64,000 nt of DNA from Cristatella mucedo (Eukaryota; Bryozoa; Phylactolaemata; Cristatellidae), in contig WPIO01000015.1 in NCBI GenBank assembly GCA_009760855.2, positions 513,001 to 577,000 on the forward strand, given 5' to 3'. Shown here piece by piece: positions 11,201 through 25,820 of the stretch. The translations under genes were made by a program, and so were the position numbers. The notes under the pieces are model-generated. The model did no database searches, had not been told where the DNA came from, and saw only the letters and a list, made by a program, of their open reading frames with translations. How positions within the stretch are numbered: position 1 is the first letter of the stretch; every line of letters begins with the position of its first letter.

Positions 11201-14200
11201 CAATCGCCATTAGGCTGCGAAAAAAGAAAGTAGTCCTTTATTCTTGCAATGATATGCACTAATAATTTTACCTTGATTTCAGCAACTTTGACATTGCTGC
11301 TTCTGGTTGATATTTGATTAAGCGAGGCAAAGGCCGGTTGCCGTAAGGGCGAGAACAGAAACGATTCGGCTTTTGTAGCTTTGATCTGATGCTTCTGGAT
11401 GGTTTTTAGGCTGCTGATTGCTTTGGTTTCAAGGATGCAGTTCGAAGCGTGGAGTATCTGGCCAAGGTGATTCAAAGATGGCAACTGTCACCAAAATATG
11501 ACTGCAGGTACAGTACTGAATGTTGCAGTAGCATGGTCTGTCTTGGGGTGCTCCGTTTGATAGCAACTTACATGTCATAGCTAGTATGTCGTGTATTTTC
11601 ACGATTGTCTGCTTTTGATTAACGTTTCTTGACAGTTGTGTTTGACTTGTAGTTGGTTCGTTAGTAAGCACAGTACGAACGAGTCTGGCATAAATCTGTA
11701 ATGAGCTGGCAGCTAGGTTAACAAGCTAGTCACAGCTGCAAGTTAATGTGCCTGAGTGACACCCCCTTTTCACATGACAGATCTGCATTTGTGTCCTGCT
11801 TTACATGCTGGGTGACTGTGACTGTGACTCGCTAAAGCTTAAATCTTTCAGTTTCAGGTGTTCCCAGTTTGAAGCAGGCACTTGCAGCATGCAAAAGTGT
11901 TGGTGCTCACAGTGTTTGCTATTGCCTCTTCACAGACTGTTTTAGTGAGTGGATGGAATAATGTAGTCAAGCACTTGCCTCGGTAAATAGGGATCCAATG
12001 TGTCATGCTACCTTACGAAGACCTATCCATTACCTTAATAGATTTTTGATGCAGGTGAAACTATAAGTTGTATTGTACAAAGGCTACGTTTTAGTAATCA
12101 ATGTAATAATAATAATAATAATATTGCACTTGATAAAGCGCCCTCAGAGAACTTAATCTCTTTCTAGGCGCTTTACATTTGCTGCAAAGTGATACGCAAC
12201 AGAATAGTAAGTAAAATCATGCCTGAAAAACAAACAAAATGAATAACATGGTTAGGGGTTACATGCACTGGGTCAGCATGCAAATGTGGTTAGTGGCAGC
12301 ATGAACAGTGTCAGCACGCATAAGCACATCGAGGACGAATCACAAGGACCCACTAAATGCTGTCCTAAATAGGTATGTTTTTAAGTTTCTTTTAAATGTG
12401 GTCAGGTCAGGGGATGTTCTGATGCAGGTCGGGAGGGAGTTCCAGGCTGTGGGAGCATACGAGCTAAATGCACGGTCTCCAAAGGATTTAAGGTTTGTAC
12501 GAGGTATTTCTAGACTGTTGGATTCCGAAAAGCGAGTGGTACGATGCTTTGCCTGATGGGGTAGTATATCTGAAAGATAGGCTGGAGCCATAGAAATGAA
12601 GAGACCTAAAAGTGAGCGACAAAACCTTGAAGTCAATCCGTTGCTTGACTGGTAACCAGTGCAGGTCGGCGAGAAGTGGAGTAATGTGGCAACTGCGACG
12701 CTCACGACAGACAAGCCTAGCTGCAGAGTTTTGCACCAGCTGCAATCGCCTGATCGCACATGCTGGTAGGCCAGTAAGCAGCGAGTTGCAGAAGTCGAGA
12801 CGAGATGTCACGAATGCATGGACCAACTTGGACGTGGTATCCTTATCTAAACAAGCCCTAATTTTAGCAATGTTATGAAGCTGAAAATAGGCTGATTTGA
12901 CTGTGGAGCTGATGTGGTCGTCTAACGAGAGGTCGCTTTGGAATATGACACCTAGATTTCGAGCTGATGCAACTGGAGATATGCTGGCAGAGCCAATTTT
13001 GAAAGTCAGCCTTTCCAATTTCTGAATAACACTAGGTTTGCCCATAACTAGTAAGTTAGTTTTATCATCGTTTAGTTTTAGAAAATTTGCTGCCATCCAT
13101 GATCGGATGTCATCAATGCATGCAGCTAGTGAGTTGAGAGAATTTGAGGTGCTCGAAGGCTGGGAGGGATCAAAGCAAAGGTACAACTGAGTGTCATCCG
13201 CATAGAAGTGAAAGCCTAGATTGTGCTTGGCAATCACATCAGCGAGAGGGAGAGTATAAACGGTGAAAAGGACCGGACCTAGCACAGAGCCCTGAGGTAC
13301 TCCATATTTTAGAGGTACTTCAGATGATCTTTGTCCATTCACGTCAACACTCTGGAGTCTCCCACTGAGATAGGACCTGAACCACTGCAGAGCAGTGCCA
13401 GTGATGCCCAGGCGAGATGAGAGGCGCTCTAGAAGTACTTTGTGATCGATGGTATCAAAAGCTGCCGAAAGATCGAGCAAAACAAGAAGAGACACTCTAC
13501 CCATGTCGGCATTCCTAAGTAGGTCGTTGTATACCCGAAGCAATGCTGACTCTGTGGAGTGATTAGCTCTAAAGCCAGACTGGAACTTACTAGCAAGGTG
13601 TGAGGTTTCGATATACGAGTTCAGCTGGTCTGCCACGACCCGTTCCAGTGTCTTTGATAGGAATGGTAGAAGGGAGACTGGGCGGTAGTTGCTTAAGTTC
13701 TCTTGGTCTAGTGTAGCTTTCTTGAGAAGTGGCCTGACTACAGCTTTTTTGAAAGGTGCTGGGACCTGACCTGAGGCTAATGACATATTAATGATGTTGG
13801 TTATGCATGGCAGCAGCAGATCAATGCAACGTAGGAGCAGGACAGTGGGAATAGGGTCCAGTGGACTTGTTGTCTTCTTTGATTGAGATACGAGCTTTAG
13901 GACTACATCACTAGTGACCTGTTTAAATGCAGACATTGAGGCGCAGCCAGGAACCGAGGAACAGCATTCTAGTGGGAAGGTTGTCATCGCAGGGATGGAT
14001 TCCCTGATTTTGTCTATCTTCTGCACAAAGAATCGAGAGAAGCGATCGGCTAGATCATCACAAGGATCATCAGGTAAGGAGCTAACCTGGGAACGGTTGA
14101 GGAGATAGTTTATTGTCGACATCAGCACTTTTGGATTGTGCATCTGTGATTCAACAATGTTTCTATAGAAGCTAGACTTAGCCTTTGCTAGGATCGATTG

Positions 14201-17200
14201 GTACGACCTACAGTAGTCTTCATATGCCTGTCGATGGACAGTTAGTCCGGATCTTTTGTATGCCTTTTCAAGCTTTCGTTTAGTAGACTTGGCTAGTTTA
14301 ATGTCTGTGGTAAACCATAGGCCGTCTGGGCGGGGGCGCACAGTGCGCTTTGTCAAAGGTGCAAACTCGTCGAGCGTGTCAGCTAGTGTCGTGTTGTAGC
14401 AATCTACCAGTGATGACAGATCGGAGGGAGGACTGAGCAGCAAAGGTGAAGCAGATATGCTCGCACGGACAGCATCGATGTCAAGGGTCTTGAGGTTTCG
14501 CGATTCACAGGTTATTTTAGAGGAGAATGTGGGCACACACTGTAGATTGAATGAGATCTGCATGTGGTCAGATAAGCAGGATTTGGTGATAACTGGTGAT
14601 GACAAAGTGCAGTTATATGAGAAAATTTGGTCGAGTGTGTGACCCTTGATGTGGGTAGGGCCATGCACATGAGTCACAAGAGATAATGAGTCTGTCAATG
14701 TACGAAATTCGGTGCTGAAAGCGTCAGATAAGTTATCAAAGTGAACGTTGAAATCACCCATAACGAGGAAGGATCGATTCCTTGCACACAGAATCGAAAT
14801 GAGATCGGAGAAATCTGAGATAAAGGAGGATTTGGTACCTGGTGGGCGATAGACTACTGCCACTATCGGTAGCTTGTTTTCGGGTGAGACCAGGACAATT
14901 GATTCAAAAGACTGCTTCGAGGGTACCGCAAATGGCTTGAAGTTGAATTTCGAGCGCACGATCATAGCAACTCCACCTCCAGTTTTGATTGATCTAGGGG
15001 TGTGAAAGAACGTGAAACCAGATGGAGTAGCGTCTTTAATTGTCGGGCAGTTTATCGATTTCAGCCAAGTTTCAGTTAGGGCGAGCAGGTCGATACCATT
15101 TTCAGAAATAAGGTCGTTTATTACTAGAGGCTTATTGCACATTGAGCGAGGATTCCAAAGGCAAGCGTTAAGTCTGGCCGATTGGGTTACAACAGGCCTG
15201 ATGACCACTAAGTTTGAGAGATTTACAGTGACGCATGCGGGGGAGCGTGCTAAGCGGTTCGAAACAATGCTAGGAATACCAAACGAGCAGCGTCTAAGCT
15301 GGCGGTTCCGGCCACCGCGGCGGCTACGGGGTGCTTTCCTTTTGTTAATGCATAGTTCATGAATCTTAGCAACAACATTAATATCTAGGAATGCATTTGA
15401 TATACGATGACGAAGCGATAGCAGCTGCTGACGACCATAACTAACAAGTAGGTTACTAGCCGCCGGCGTAGCTAATGCAGCCGCCGGCGTGGGAGACCCA
15501 GCAGCCCGAAGCGATAAGCGTTTAGATGTCCATAGGCACGTAATTTCTTACGCGATACGGTCAAAAAACAATCAGAATAACTTTAAACAGGTCTTAGCTG
15601 TATCGTTTCCGTATACGATGTTCGCAAGAACTTCGGTTTTCGGAAGAATTCTGCAACGAACAAGAACGCACGTTAGAGCGCTCTATGTCAGGAGGCGAGA
15701 ATGTACCAGTTCACTCTTTGCTCACCGCAAACACTAGCCCTGTACTCTGCCATGAAGTAATGTACTGTTATGTACCTTCGTCTGTAACTCGACAAAGCTG
15801 CAAAGACTCAGTGGATGCCGAATAGCCCAACGACAAACTGGGTTCCACAAAGCTACGAAGACTGAACGGTTGTTACGAAGGAGAGTTTTCTATAGTATTT
15901 CTGTCTGCCCTTAAAGCCTGAGCAGCTTTTGATGCACAAATAACAGCAAACAGACTTCGTCTCGGGCAACAAAGAGAAAGTGAGAAGCATTGCTAAGTTA
16001 GGAGGGGAGACGAGGAAGCGAGGAGCATGGAAATGAGTAGCTTATGATGGCTGATAAGGAGGCACTCTTCAACAGTCTTTCCTCCATTGCTAGCTGCAGG
16101 CAGGGACACTTACAGAAAGCCACTAATGCTTTGAGTGATCTATAGAAAAGTCTCCTGCATAACATCCACTTATTTTTTGTGACTTGGGGAGTTACAGACA
16201 TAGATGCGTTACATTACGTTGCAAGGCAAAAGCTGCCAAGACTGTCTGCTGAGACGTACCTGTAAATGAGGCTATCACGTCATCTGCTCTTTACTTTAAT
16301 GTTTACTTTTCTACTTTAGGGGATGATACAGCCTGCTGCCGACTGATATTCGTGCACGCATTTTAGTTGGTACAAAACTGGCATGCTTACTAAACTATCT
16401 CAAGCTCAGGGAACTGCTATCTTTTGTGAGCAAGTTCAGCTCACGCTCTCAATTGTCAGCCTCTGCTTTTTCCTGATGAAGATGGGTGCTTGACATTCTG
16501 TCACCCACTTCTTGTTCGATGTCCGTGCTGCATGACCCTCACTGCACCAATTCTTTGTGAATGAATTGACTTCTTAGGGATCAATTGGAAGCTTGTGGCC
16601 GGTGCCGTAGTGCTTTGTCGATGGTGCTTGAGGACTTTTTATCATATTTGGCAGGCACAACTTTAGAATCTTTGATGCGTTGTACAGCGTGAGGCAGACT
16701 CGGGGCAAGCTGAACATCACCAGCAGAGTGCTTGCCAATAAGATCAGGAAATGGCTTGGCAGCAACGATGAGTATTTTGCAAACGTATACCATCAGGTGC
16801 AGCATGATCGGCTTTTATGTTGTCAGGGCTTGCCCCAACGACAGGCGGTTATGTTACTTCTTTTTATGTCTGATCTGCCTTATGTTGACAAAGCTTGTGT
16901 GTTTTTCTTTCCAGGAGATTATCGCGGTCTCAAACAAGTACACGTACGAGGCGACTCTGTTTAATCCCTTGCGTTCGAAACGTCCCATTCCATCCACAGG
17001 TGCCTTACGTGAACGGGACTAGTAAGTCTTCAAATGCTGAAAGCTGCTTTTTTATTTACAGACTGATCAACCATTTTCTAGCTAAAATAAGCCCTTAGTT
17101 TTTGAAGAGGTATACTAGGAGCATATACGCTAAGTATGCATCCGCAACTCACACGGACAACAATTTAAGCCACTCGGCATTTAGTCCCTTGTTTCAAGTA

Positions 17201-20200
17201 GTTAAAAGCAGTAGTAGTTTAGTGCTTCAATTGAAGGTTGTTGATAGCGAGCATGTAGGATCGGTCTTCATCGATAGGCATTGCTCAGCTGTGAGGCGAA
17301 GACCTGCCTGTTCTTTCTCACCAGTACCTTAATAATGCTAGTGTATTGCATTTTTCATATAAACAAATGTTTTTTTATTATTTTACAGTGTCGATAATAT
17401 CAGCAATGCATCCCAAAACGACTGTGACTTTTGTTCATATAAAGAGTAAGGAAGCTTCTGCAAGCTGCTGAGTGTATGTACATTATAACTGGCTGCTGCT
17501 TTTCAGGGCAGGCAATCCATCGTGTTGCTTGCAGAGCATATTTCATGTATTATAGTCTATAGTTAATCATGACATGTTCATGCAACTTGGTCAATTATCC
17601 CATACGATGCAGCCTTTGCTATGGGCTTAATGTCAGTGCTTGTTTTAAAAGCCACCAAGCATAAGTTACTGTACCAAGCTTAAAATGGATTTTCAGGATA
17701 GGCTTGATTCACTTTGGAGGTCCAAGGAAGTGATCAGCCTGCATAGAAAATGTCCACCCTGGCTAGTAGTCCATAGAACGTGAAAATCAGGCGGATAATA
17801 AGTTAACTTTTCACGTGCTTATCTTTCTATTTTTATACTTGCCTCTCGTACTACCATACATTGATGACTCCATCGGCAAACTCAACCTCTTTGGGTGATG
17901 ACACGGCTGCTTGCTGGGTAAACTCTCTTGGTTTGAGCACGGTGCTGTGGGTGGGATTAGGTCGGCCATCAGTGTTTCCCGAATCAGCAATGTGAACGCT
18001 CTAACTAGGAGGAAAGTCGGCATCGGCAAGAAGGAAAGTCGATAGTGTAAACACAGCTTAAGAGGAGCCGCCGTTAGACGGACGAACTGCCTTAAAGTCG
18101 CCCCTCTGCTACCCAATGTTCCATTCCGTTATTAATGGTTGAGCCGTTCACAGGCATCCGTTCATATTGAATCTTCCACATGCATCTTCCCCCAGTAGAG
18201 GTGCAGTAATAATTACCACTATTCTTACTAAGTAAAACCACATCGAAACATCTGTAGTTGTAAAAGCTGGTTGCTTTGCAACCGGTGTGACTATCGAGTC
18301 TTGCTTGTGCAATAACTCCATACTCACCTAAAGAGTTTTCCGTTATAGCTGATTGTGGAAGTATTGGTTTGCATAACAGCTCTTGCTTCTTTGGCTTAAG
18401 GGCTACCCTTTGACCAGCTACTAGTCTGGTTGTCGGTCGTATTGCATAGCGCAGCTATCCGCAACGTTTAAGGCCCTATTGCAAGGGGCGCCTTGGTCCT
18501 TCTCTGCAGCAGTGACCGTAAACCATAAGTAGTGGTTGGATTGCTGTCTATTCATGAAGTGCAATTGTAACGCTAGTGACAGGGTTCAAGCTGTCTGATA
18601 CTGTGCACTCTGCACCCTACCCCAGCAGCCGTTCACTAGTACTGGTAGCGGATGCTCAATCTGAACTTCCCAGAGATCGGCTCTATGCAGCAGGACGTAC
18701 TCAAGAACTATTGCTCTCTGAGTGACTTGGACAGGTGAGGATGACAGTTGCTGAATTGCCACTTTTAGAAACACGGCTGTGGACCCTTTCGGACGGTTGG
18801 AGTCAACATATGCCTATACTGCTGCAAACGCTTTCAAGTATGATGCCTGGCACTCGATGATTGTACCACGATCCCACCATCCACTCACTTGGACGAAAGT
18901 GGAGTTTTTCGACATGTTTGATCTGGCAAATCAGTGGTATGCTGTGGCTCCGGTTTGCCTGCTAATTTATCTCTGTCATCCAAGCTGTGAATACTATGCT
19001 TTATGATTTGGTGAATGTCGGTCGATGAACCCTCGACTGAATACCGAGTCTTTAGCCCGATGTTCAGCTGATTGGTTAGGTGAAGTCGCATCTTTGAACT
19101 TCCGAGGTTCCACGACTCTCTTTCAAATCAATGTTTTAATTTTTTGTTTCCGGTATAGGCCTCAGGTACTGTATCTCACCTCGCCAATTCTCTGGTGACC
19201 AGCTTGTATTTCAGTGCTGCTGATAACCTTGGCAGTTCATTTCACCTTGTGTTTTTCTGCTATGTCTTAGCTATTCTTTCCTTCATATTATCTAAATTTA
19301 GCTGTATTTAAATTTTTTATTCTTATTAGTGAGATACAACCAGATGCGAATACTATAACAAATTACGACCACAAACAGATGGAATATAATTTGAAAGACT
19401 CATGACATGCTAAACATGATTGTGAGTAATACAATTTAAAGACGCTTGATGGAATGTTTAGCTAAACTTATCCATGCGAAAGCTGGAAGGAACTCATGCA
19501 GTGGTGTAAAAGCAGAGCTGAACTTCCATTTAAAATTTCACGTTGATCCATAAAGTATTTGCCGATTTCTGGAATTTAAAAGGCACAAAACTATACGGGA
19601 AATGAAGTTGTTTAAATGTCACAGGTTTTTAATATTTTGTTTTTCTTAGATGTTCGTTACGAGTTGTTTCTGCCATATATAGACTTTACGTAAAGGCTGC
19701 TGCTATCCTACGCGTACGACCTCAAGTAGGCTTGATGCTGACTCGGTGGGGTTGTTGCAATGCATCTAGTTCATCCTCGTGAGAGGCGTAGCACAATTGA
19801 TCCACTGCCTTTGCTGAATCCTTTGCTCTCTGCCGATGAGTAACAATGACAATCTTGCCTGTTGTCAGGATCCAGAGAGTGTCTCAAGAGGACGAGTCGC
19901 TTCTCTATCCGCTCATGCTGTGGGACCTCCTTCCGCATTCCGGTGCTAGCCAGGTTCATCCGCACACGCACGTCAGCATCAGTGCGAACGCCTACTACGG
20001 TAAGTAGCTGGCTGCTGTCCCTTGAGCCTCCTCCGAGACTTGATTCTATTACCGTAGTCGCATGTCCGGCTGGTGAATGGGAAGATCAATGACACCCAGC
20101 TCGCCGACGAGACTATGTAAGCGGATGCCAGCTCAATGAGGTATTATCGGTCCTAAGTTAGAGATACTCATTCTTTTGTTTGTCGCTCACTTTTAGGTCC

Positions 20201-23200
20201 CTTCATTCTATGGCTCCAGCCTATCTTTCAGATATACTACCCCATCAGGCCAAGCATCGTACCACCCGCTTTTCGGAATCCAACAGTCTAGAAATACCTC
20301 GTACAAACCTTAAATCCTTTGGAGACCGTGCATTTAGTTCGTATGCTCCCACAGCCTGGAACTCCCTCCCGACCTGCGTCAGAACATCCCCTGACCTGAC
20401 CACATTTAAAAGGAACCTAAAAACACACCTATTTAGGACAGCATTTAGTGGGTCCCTGTGATTCGTCCTTGATGTGCTTACGTGTGCTGACACTGTGCAT
20501 GCTGCCACTAACCACATTTGCATGCTGACCCTGTGCATGTCACCCCTAACCATATTATTCATTTTGTTTGTTTTTTAAGCATGATTTTATTTACCATTCA
20601 ATTGCATTTCACTTTGCAGAAAATGTAAAGCACCTAGAGAGAGATTAAGTTCTCTGAGGGTGCTTTATCAAGTGAATTATTATTATTATTATTATTCTCT
20701 GAGAGAAAGTATTCTTTCGACCTTGGATTGAAGATTACCTCCTGTAGTCGATCGAGGGCGAATTAAGCTAAGCAATCCTTTCTCGAACACTTGCATGCAT
20801 TTTCCTACAAAGGCGATCTTGCGCAAGCAGCAACATTAATAATGATTAAGCATTTACATGGCGAACCAAGAGAACCGCATATCTTTCTAGGCAGTTGACA
20901 CGGAAGACGAAGCACGTCAATTGTTTAGTCTTCGCATGCTGATATTCTCAGCGAGCAGGGACATATTGCAGAGTACACTTTATAAGGATTAATCCAAGAC
21001 TGTGTGGAACAGGTATGGGTTGGCTTATTAAAATTTTGTTTACTCAGGAGATTGCATGATGTCAGTTGATAGTGAGCTCCATGCTTTAGCAGCACAGCAG
21101 CAGAAGGCATCGTATCAAAGGAGTTTGAGTTCTATGGAGGCACGACCCATCTGTCAGAGTCAGTAGAGCTGGTAGCTACGCTACCTTGGGCATAGTTTGA
21201 AAAAGTAATTCAAATAGTTAGGTTGTAACACGAGATTAGGGGATCTAAAGGTGAGTGGCAGAATTGCAAAATCGGCTAGCTGCATTATGGAGAGCCAGCT
21301 CAAATTGATGGGAAGTGGTGCATTCGGGCAGTTGTCAATTTTCTTTGGGCAGAAAAGCCTTTCTGCCAAGATTTGCACGAACTCTAAGCATCATATGTTA
21401 CAGTCAGGAGGATCTACAGGAGGTCTACAAGATCAGCAAGATGCAGAAGTCCAGACGAGATGTTTTAAAATGCACAGAACACCCTGGCTGTAGTGTTATT
21501 ATCTAAGAAAATCCAAATGTTTGCCACGAAACAGAGCTGAAAGTAGACTGGACCGTGGTATTGATTGTATCATCTAGTAAAAGGTCCCTAATGAACATAA
21601 TACCCATATTTTGTGCATATGCTATGGGAGATATGATGGCCAAAGCTATATGGACGTTTATCATTCTATTTCCTAGGTATCCAGGTTTTTTCTTAGTAGA
21701 AATTTGGTTTTATTATTACTTCCAAGGCTCACTGGATAGACGTTGGTCGTTACCATCTACTGTCTGAATTCTCCAACTGAGATAGGACCTAAACCATTGT
21801 ACCGCCACTATGCATGTGATGCTTAGACGAGACGACATTCGGTGAAGAAGGACTCCGGTGAAGTGATCAATCGTCTGAAATGCCCCCCCCCCAGAGATCC
21901 AAGAGAATTAGCAGACATTCTACTTAAGGCAGCATTCCAGAAATGCTCGGTTTACACTGGCAAAAGTGCTGCATCTATGGAGTGATTAGCTCTAAACCTG
22001 TGTGCAACCTAATTGCTAGGCTTAGAATTTTCGATTCCATCGTTGAACTGTTCTGATACTACACATTCCAGTGTCTTTACTTGGCAGGAATAGAGGGACT
22101 GGGTTGAATGTGTTCAAGTTCTCCTTGTCCTATCGTGTCGGCTTCTCATTGAATTGCCTTGATAGTAGCCTCTTTCCCGAGGCCAAGGACAGATTTACTA
22201 TTTTAGTTGTGTATGTCAGTATTAAATCTATGAATCCTAAAGTGCGAGTAAATGTGAGGTCTAGAGGGTTAGTAGTAAGTCTTTTTGAACTGGGAGATGA
22301 ACTTCGATTGATGAGAGATAAGAGCATTTGGGACAGGTCGAAAGTGGACAGTATAAGCAGAAGGAGCAGCGTTTGAAGATTCAAGAAAGGTTGTAACCTT
22401 AAGGATGTACACACTGGTTTTTCTACATTGCTATGTTACTGAATTGCTGCCCAAGAAACTTAAAAAAAAAAGATCGTCCAGGGTATAGATCAGCAAACTC
22501 TGGCCTTTAGCCCAGATGCTTTAGGCCTAGCTAGTATTCCAGCCCGACCCCAACGTTGTCGTAATCTATCACTGGGTCCGGCTTAAAATTGGATCGCTGC
22601 GGATTTGTTCCTCTTGATTACTGTTTTGCAGCTTTAGCCGTGGCCCGTGTTTATTTTAGAGCGGACGTCAGGTGCTTGTATGAAGCAGACGAGCCAGACT
22701 GGGGAGGGATGATAAATGTCTACCCCTATAATTGCCGTGCTCGTCTGTTGCGACTGTTCGTTCGTCTGGCCGTATCTCCGGTGCTATCCGAAGGCAGCAG
22801 ACAGACTTTTAACAAGTCTGTCTGCTGTCTCATATTGTGCTTTCGATTCTCGTCGGAGCTTCAATTTTCGGTAAAATTTTACGCTGGTCAGAAATTTTAA
22901 TTTTTGTTTGCCGAACCAGAAGCAGATGCAATGTCACAGATAAAGTCGTCGGATGCTGAGTCGGATGTTGAACGGCCTGCTCATCCTGCGGAACAACACA
23001 GTTTACTAGTCCGACCTGCACTTATTTACTTGACGGCTCTTTGATAGATGTGAATATAATTTTTCTTTTCTCTGCTTAAGCTGTATAAAGTTGTTTCTAA
23101 AATATTAGGCAACAATACCTCGTACCTGCAATGTTCGTGTTGTCACCATTATGTTCCAGTTACTTGCAATTTTTCTTTATACCAGTCAAAGCTCTGCAGC

Positions 23201-25784
23201 CAGATTTATAGCATTTCACTAGATAGTCAACAAGTAATCGCCTGCTGAAATTTGCAGGATCATTTATAATAATAATAATAATAATTCACTTGATAAAGCG
23301 CCCTCAGAGAACTTAATCTCTCTCTAGGCGCTTTACATTTGCTGTAAAGTGAAATGCAATTGAATGGTAAGTAAAATCATGCTTGAAAAACAAACGAAAT
23401 GAATAATATGGTTAGGGGTGACATGCACAGGGTCAGCATGCAAATGTGGTTAGTGGCAGCATGCACAGTGTCATCACACATAATTTATTGATCAGTAACG
23501 TCTTGGATAGCTTCTCGTGGGACGCCTAGAAAGTCACAATGTGTTCGACTTTAATCTTTACCAAACAAAGTAACAGCTAGCCATCGTATGTGGGTAATTA
23601 CTATTCCGTGCATGAATACTTTTGTACCGAATGTATTTAACGTGCTTCTCCTTAAGAGCAAACAGAAATGTACTTTCATGTGTCTTCAGTGACAATATGT
23701 CATGCTAGTGTCTTGAGTTACCCCCTATAGTGCATATCATTTCTATAGCATCACCTTGCAGGAAATACAGTTCGAATTCATGCAGTTGTGGGACGCCTAT
23801 TTAAAAGTGCGAAATGCATGAAATCATTTCGAATCACCGGTCAAAACATTTACAAAGAAGAGGTTTTGCCCAGTGGTTAAGTTGCTCGCCCGACCAAGGT
23901 GTTGCCGAGGTCGTGGGGTCGAGCCCAGAGACACACTTGAAGCGCCGGAATAGAGATTCAGTTCTTTTAGGGGCTATAAAAATGAATTATATATTTATTC
24001 TAAGTTGGTCCATGCATTTGTGACATCCCGTCTTGACTTCTGTAACTCACTGCTTGCTGGTCTACCGGTTTGTGCAATCAGGTGCTTACAGCTGGTGCAA
24101 AACTCTGCAGCTAGTGCTTGTCTGTCGTGAGCGTCTCAGTTGCCTCATCACACCACTTTTTGCCGACCTGCAGTGGCTCCCAGTCAAGCAACGCATAGAC
24201 TTAAAGGTTTTGTCACTCACTTTTAGGTCCCTTCATTTTTTGGCTCTAGCCGACCTTTCAGATCTATTCTTTCACCAGGCCAAGCATCTTACCACTCGCT
24301 TTTCGGAATTTAACTGTTTACCTACACCTCGTACATACCTCAAATCCTTTGAAGACCGTGCCTTAGTTCGTATGCTCCCAAAGCCCAGAACTCACTCCCG
24401 ACTTACGCCACGACATCCCCTGACTTGACCACATTTAAAAAGAAACTAAAATTGCACATATTCATCACGGCATTTAGTGGGTCCCTGAGATTCGTCTTTC
24501 ATGTGCTAGTGCGTGCTGACACTGTGCAAGCTACCACTAACCATGCTTGCATGTGAACCTTGAGCATGTCACGCCTAACCACGTTATTCTTGTTGTTTAT
24601 TGAGCATGCTACCAATCTGATCGTGTTTTCTTTGCAGCAAATGTAAAGCTCCTAGAAAGAGATCGAGTTCTCTGAGGGTGCTTTATCAAGTGTATAATTA
24701 TTATTGTTATTTATATGATGAATGAGGGCTTTGGCTGCTGACGAAAATCCTGATGTACGTTTAGAGTTGTTTGGCAGAGGACATCAAAATCCCCTGCATG
24801 TAAGCGATAGGCACCGATGTGGATTAGGACTTTAGTATTGACTAGGCATGGCTTATAATACTGTTCTGTGGTATTGGAGAGCCTCATTTCTGTATGGTTG
24901 CAAGAGATGCTCTCTGTGACTCTGGTTGCTGGAGAGCATGAATGCGACGTTTTTTTTTTGGAAAATGCAGTGATTAGATTTAATTAGGCACTGACATGAA
25001 AATTGGTGTGGTAGTCGGAAGATTTCAGTATGGTAAAAAGACTAATGCAAACAAACATTTTCCTGCCTCAGAGAGTCTTGAGTGGGGGCGTGAGTGTGTG
25101 GTTGCACCATTGATCGCATTTGCAAAGAGGAAGTTATTTCATGTCTACATGCGATTTCTGAGCCCCAAGTCATTGCTTTGGCATCATCAAAGACCTGACT
25201 GTCAGAGGTGAGCTACGTTTGGACAATGATTTCTCGATTTCGAAAGCAGATAGATATGGTTGATGACTCGGTTGAATTTTGTTCACACTTTTTGATTAAC
25301 AAAGTTCAGATCAATAAATGAAAAGCTGCTGTGCTGAGCAATCTGTCAAAGGGCTTGCCTGCAATTACGTTTAAGGCTTTGCCATCCACTCATTGGACAG
25401 CCCGACGGAGGTAGTCATAGCTACTGTAAATGGGAAAGGACGAGATCGTAATTATTTGTATCCGACGGTCCTTAGAAGGCCGACTTTCCCGTCAAGTGTC
25501 GACGTAGTAAAGTGGCAAGTGAGCTATCCTCCAGGCGGTGTCCATTTATCAGTAATGTCAATAAGGTGCAACCAGTAAGTAGTATCCAATGGAGGATTGT
25601 CGTTAGAAAAGCAGTGGCGTGTCCAGTGCAATAGCAGTGACTAGTATGTGTGGAAAGTGGTAATTTGTCGAACTGCCTTAGTGTGAGAAAATCATATAAG
25701 AAAAAAGACAATAACAGCGAGGTACTGTCCAAAACAGGTCGCTGGTGCCCTTCGTCACGATGTGCACAGTTCAATAACGCAAAA

Positions 25785-25820
<36 letters not shown>

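Noticed and set aside
20053-20115. Possible gene 1 exon after TTACCGTAG
   Set aside because: In the required phase 1 it meets a stop after about 12 codons; the exon at 28095 fits phase and the conserved order.
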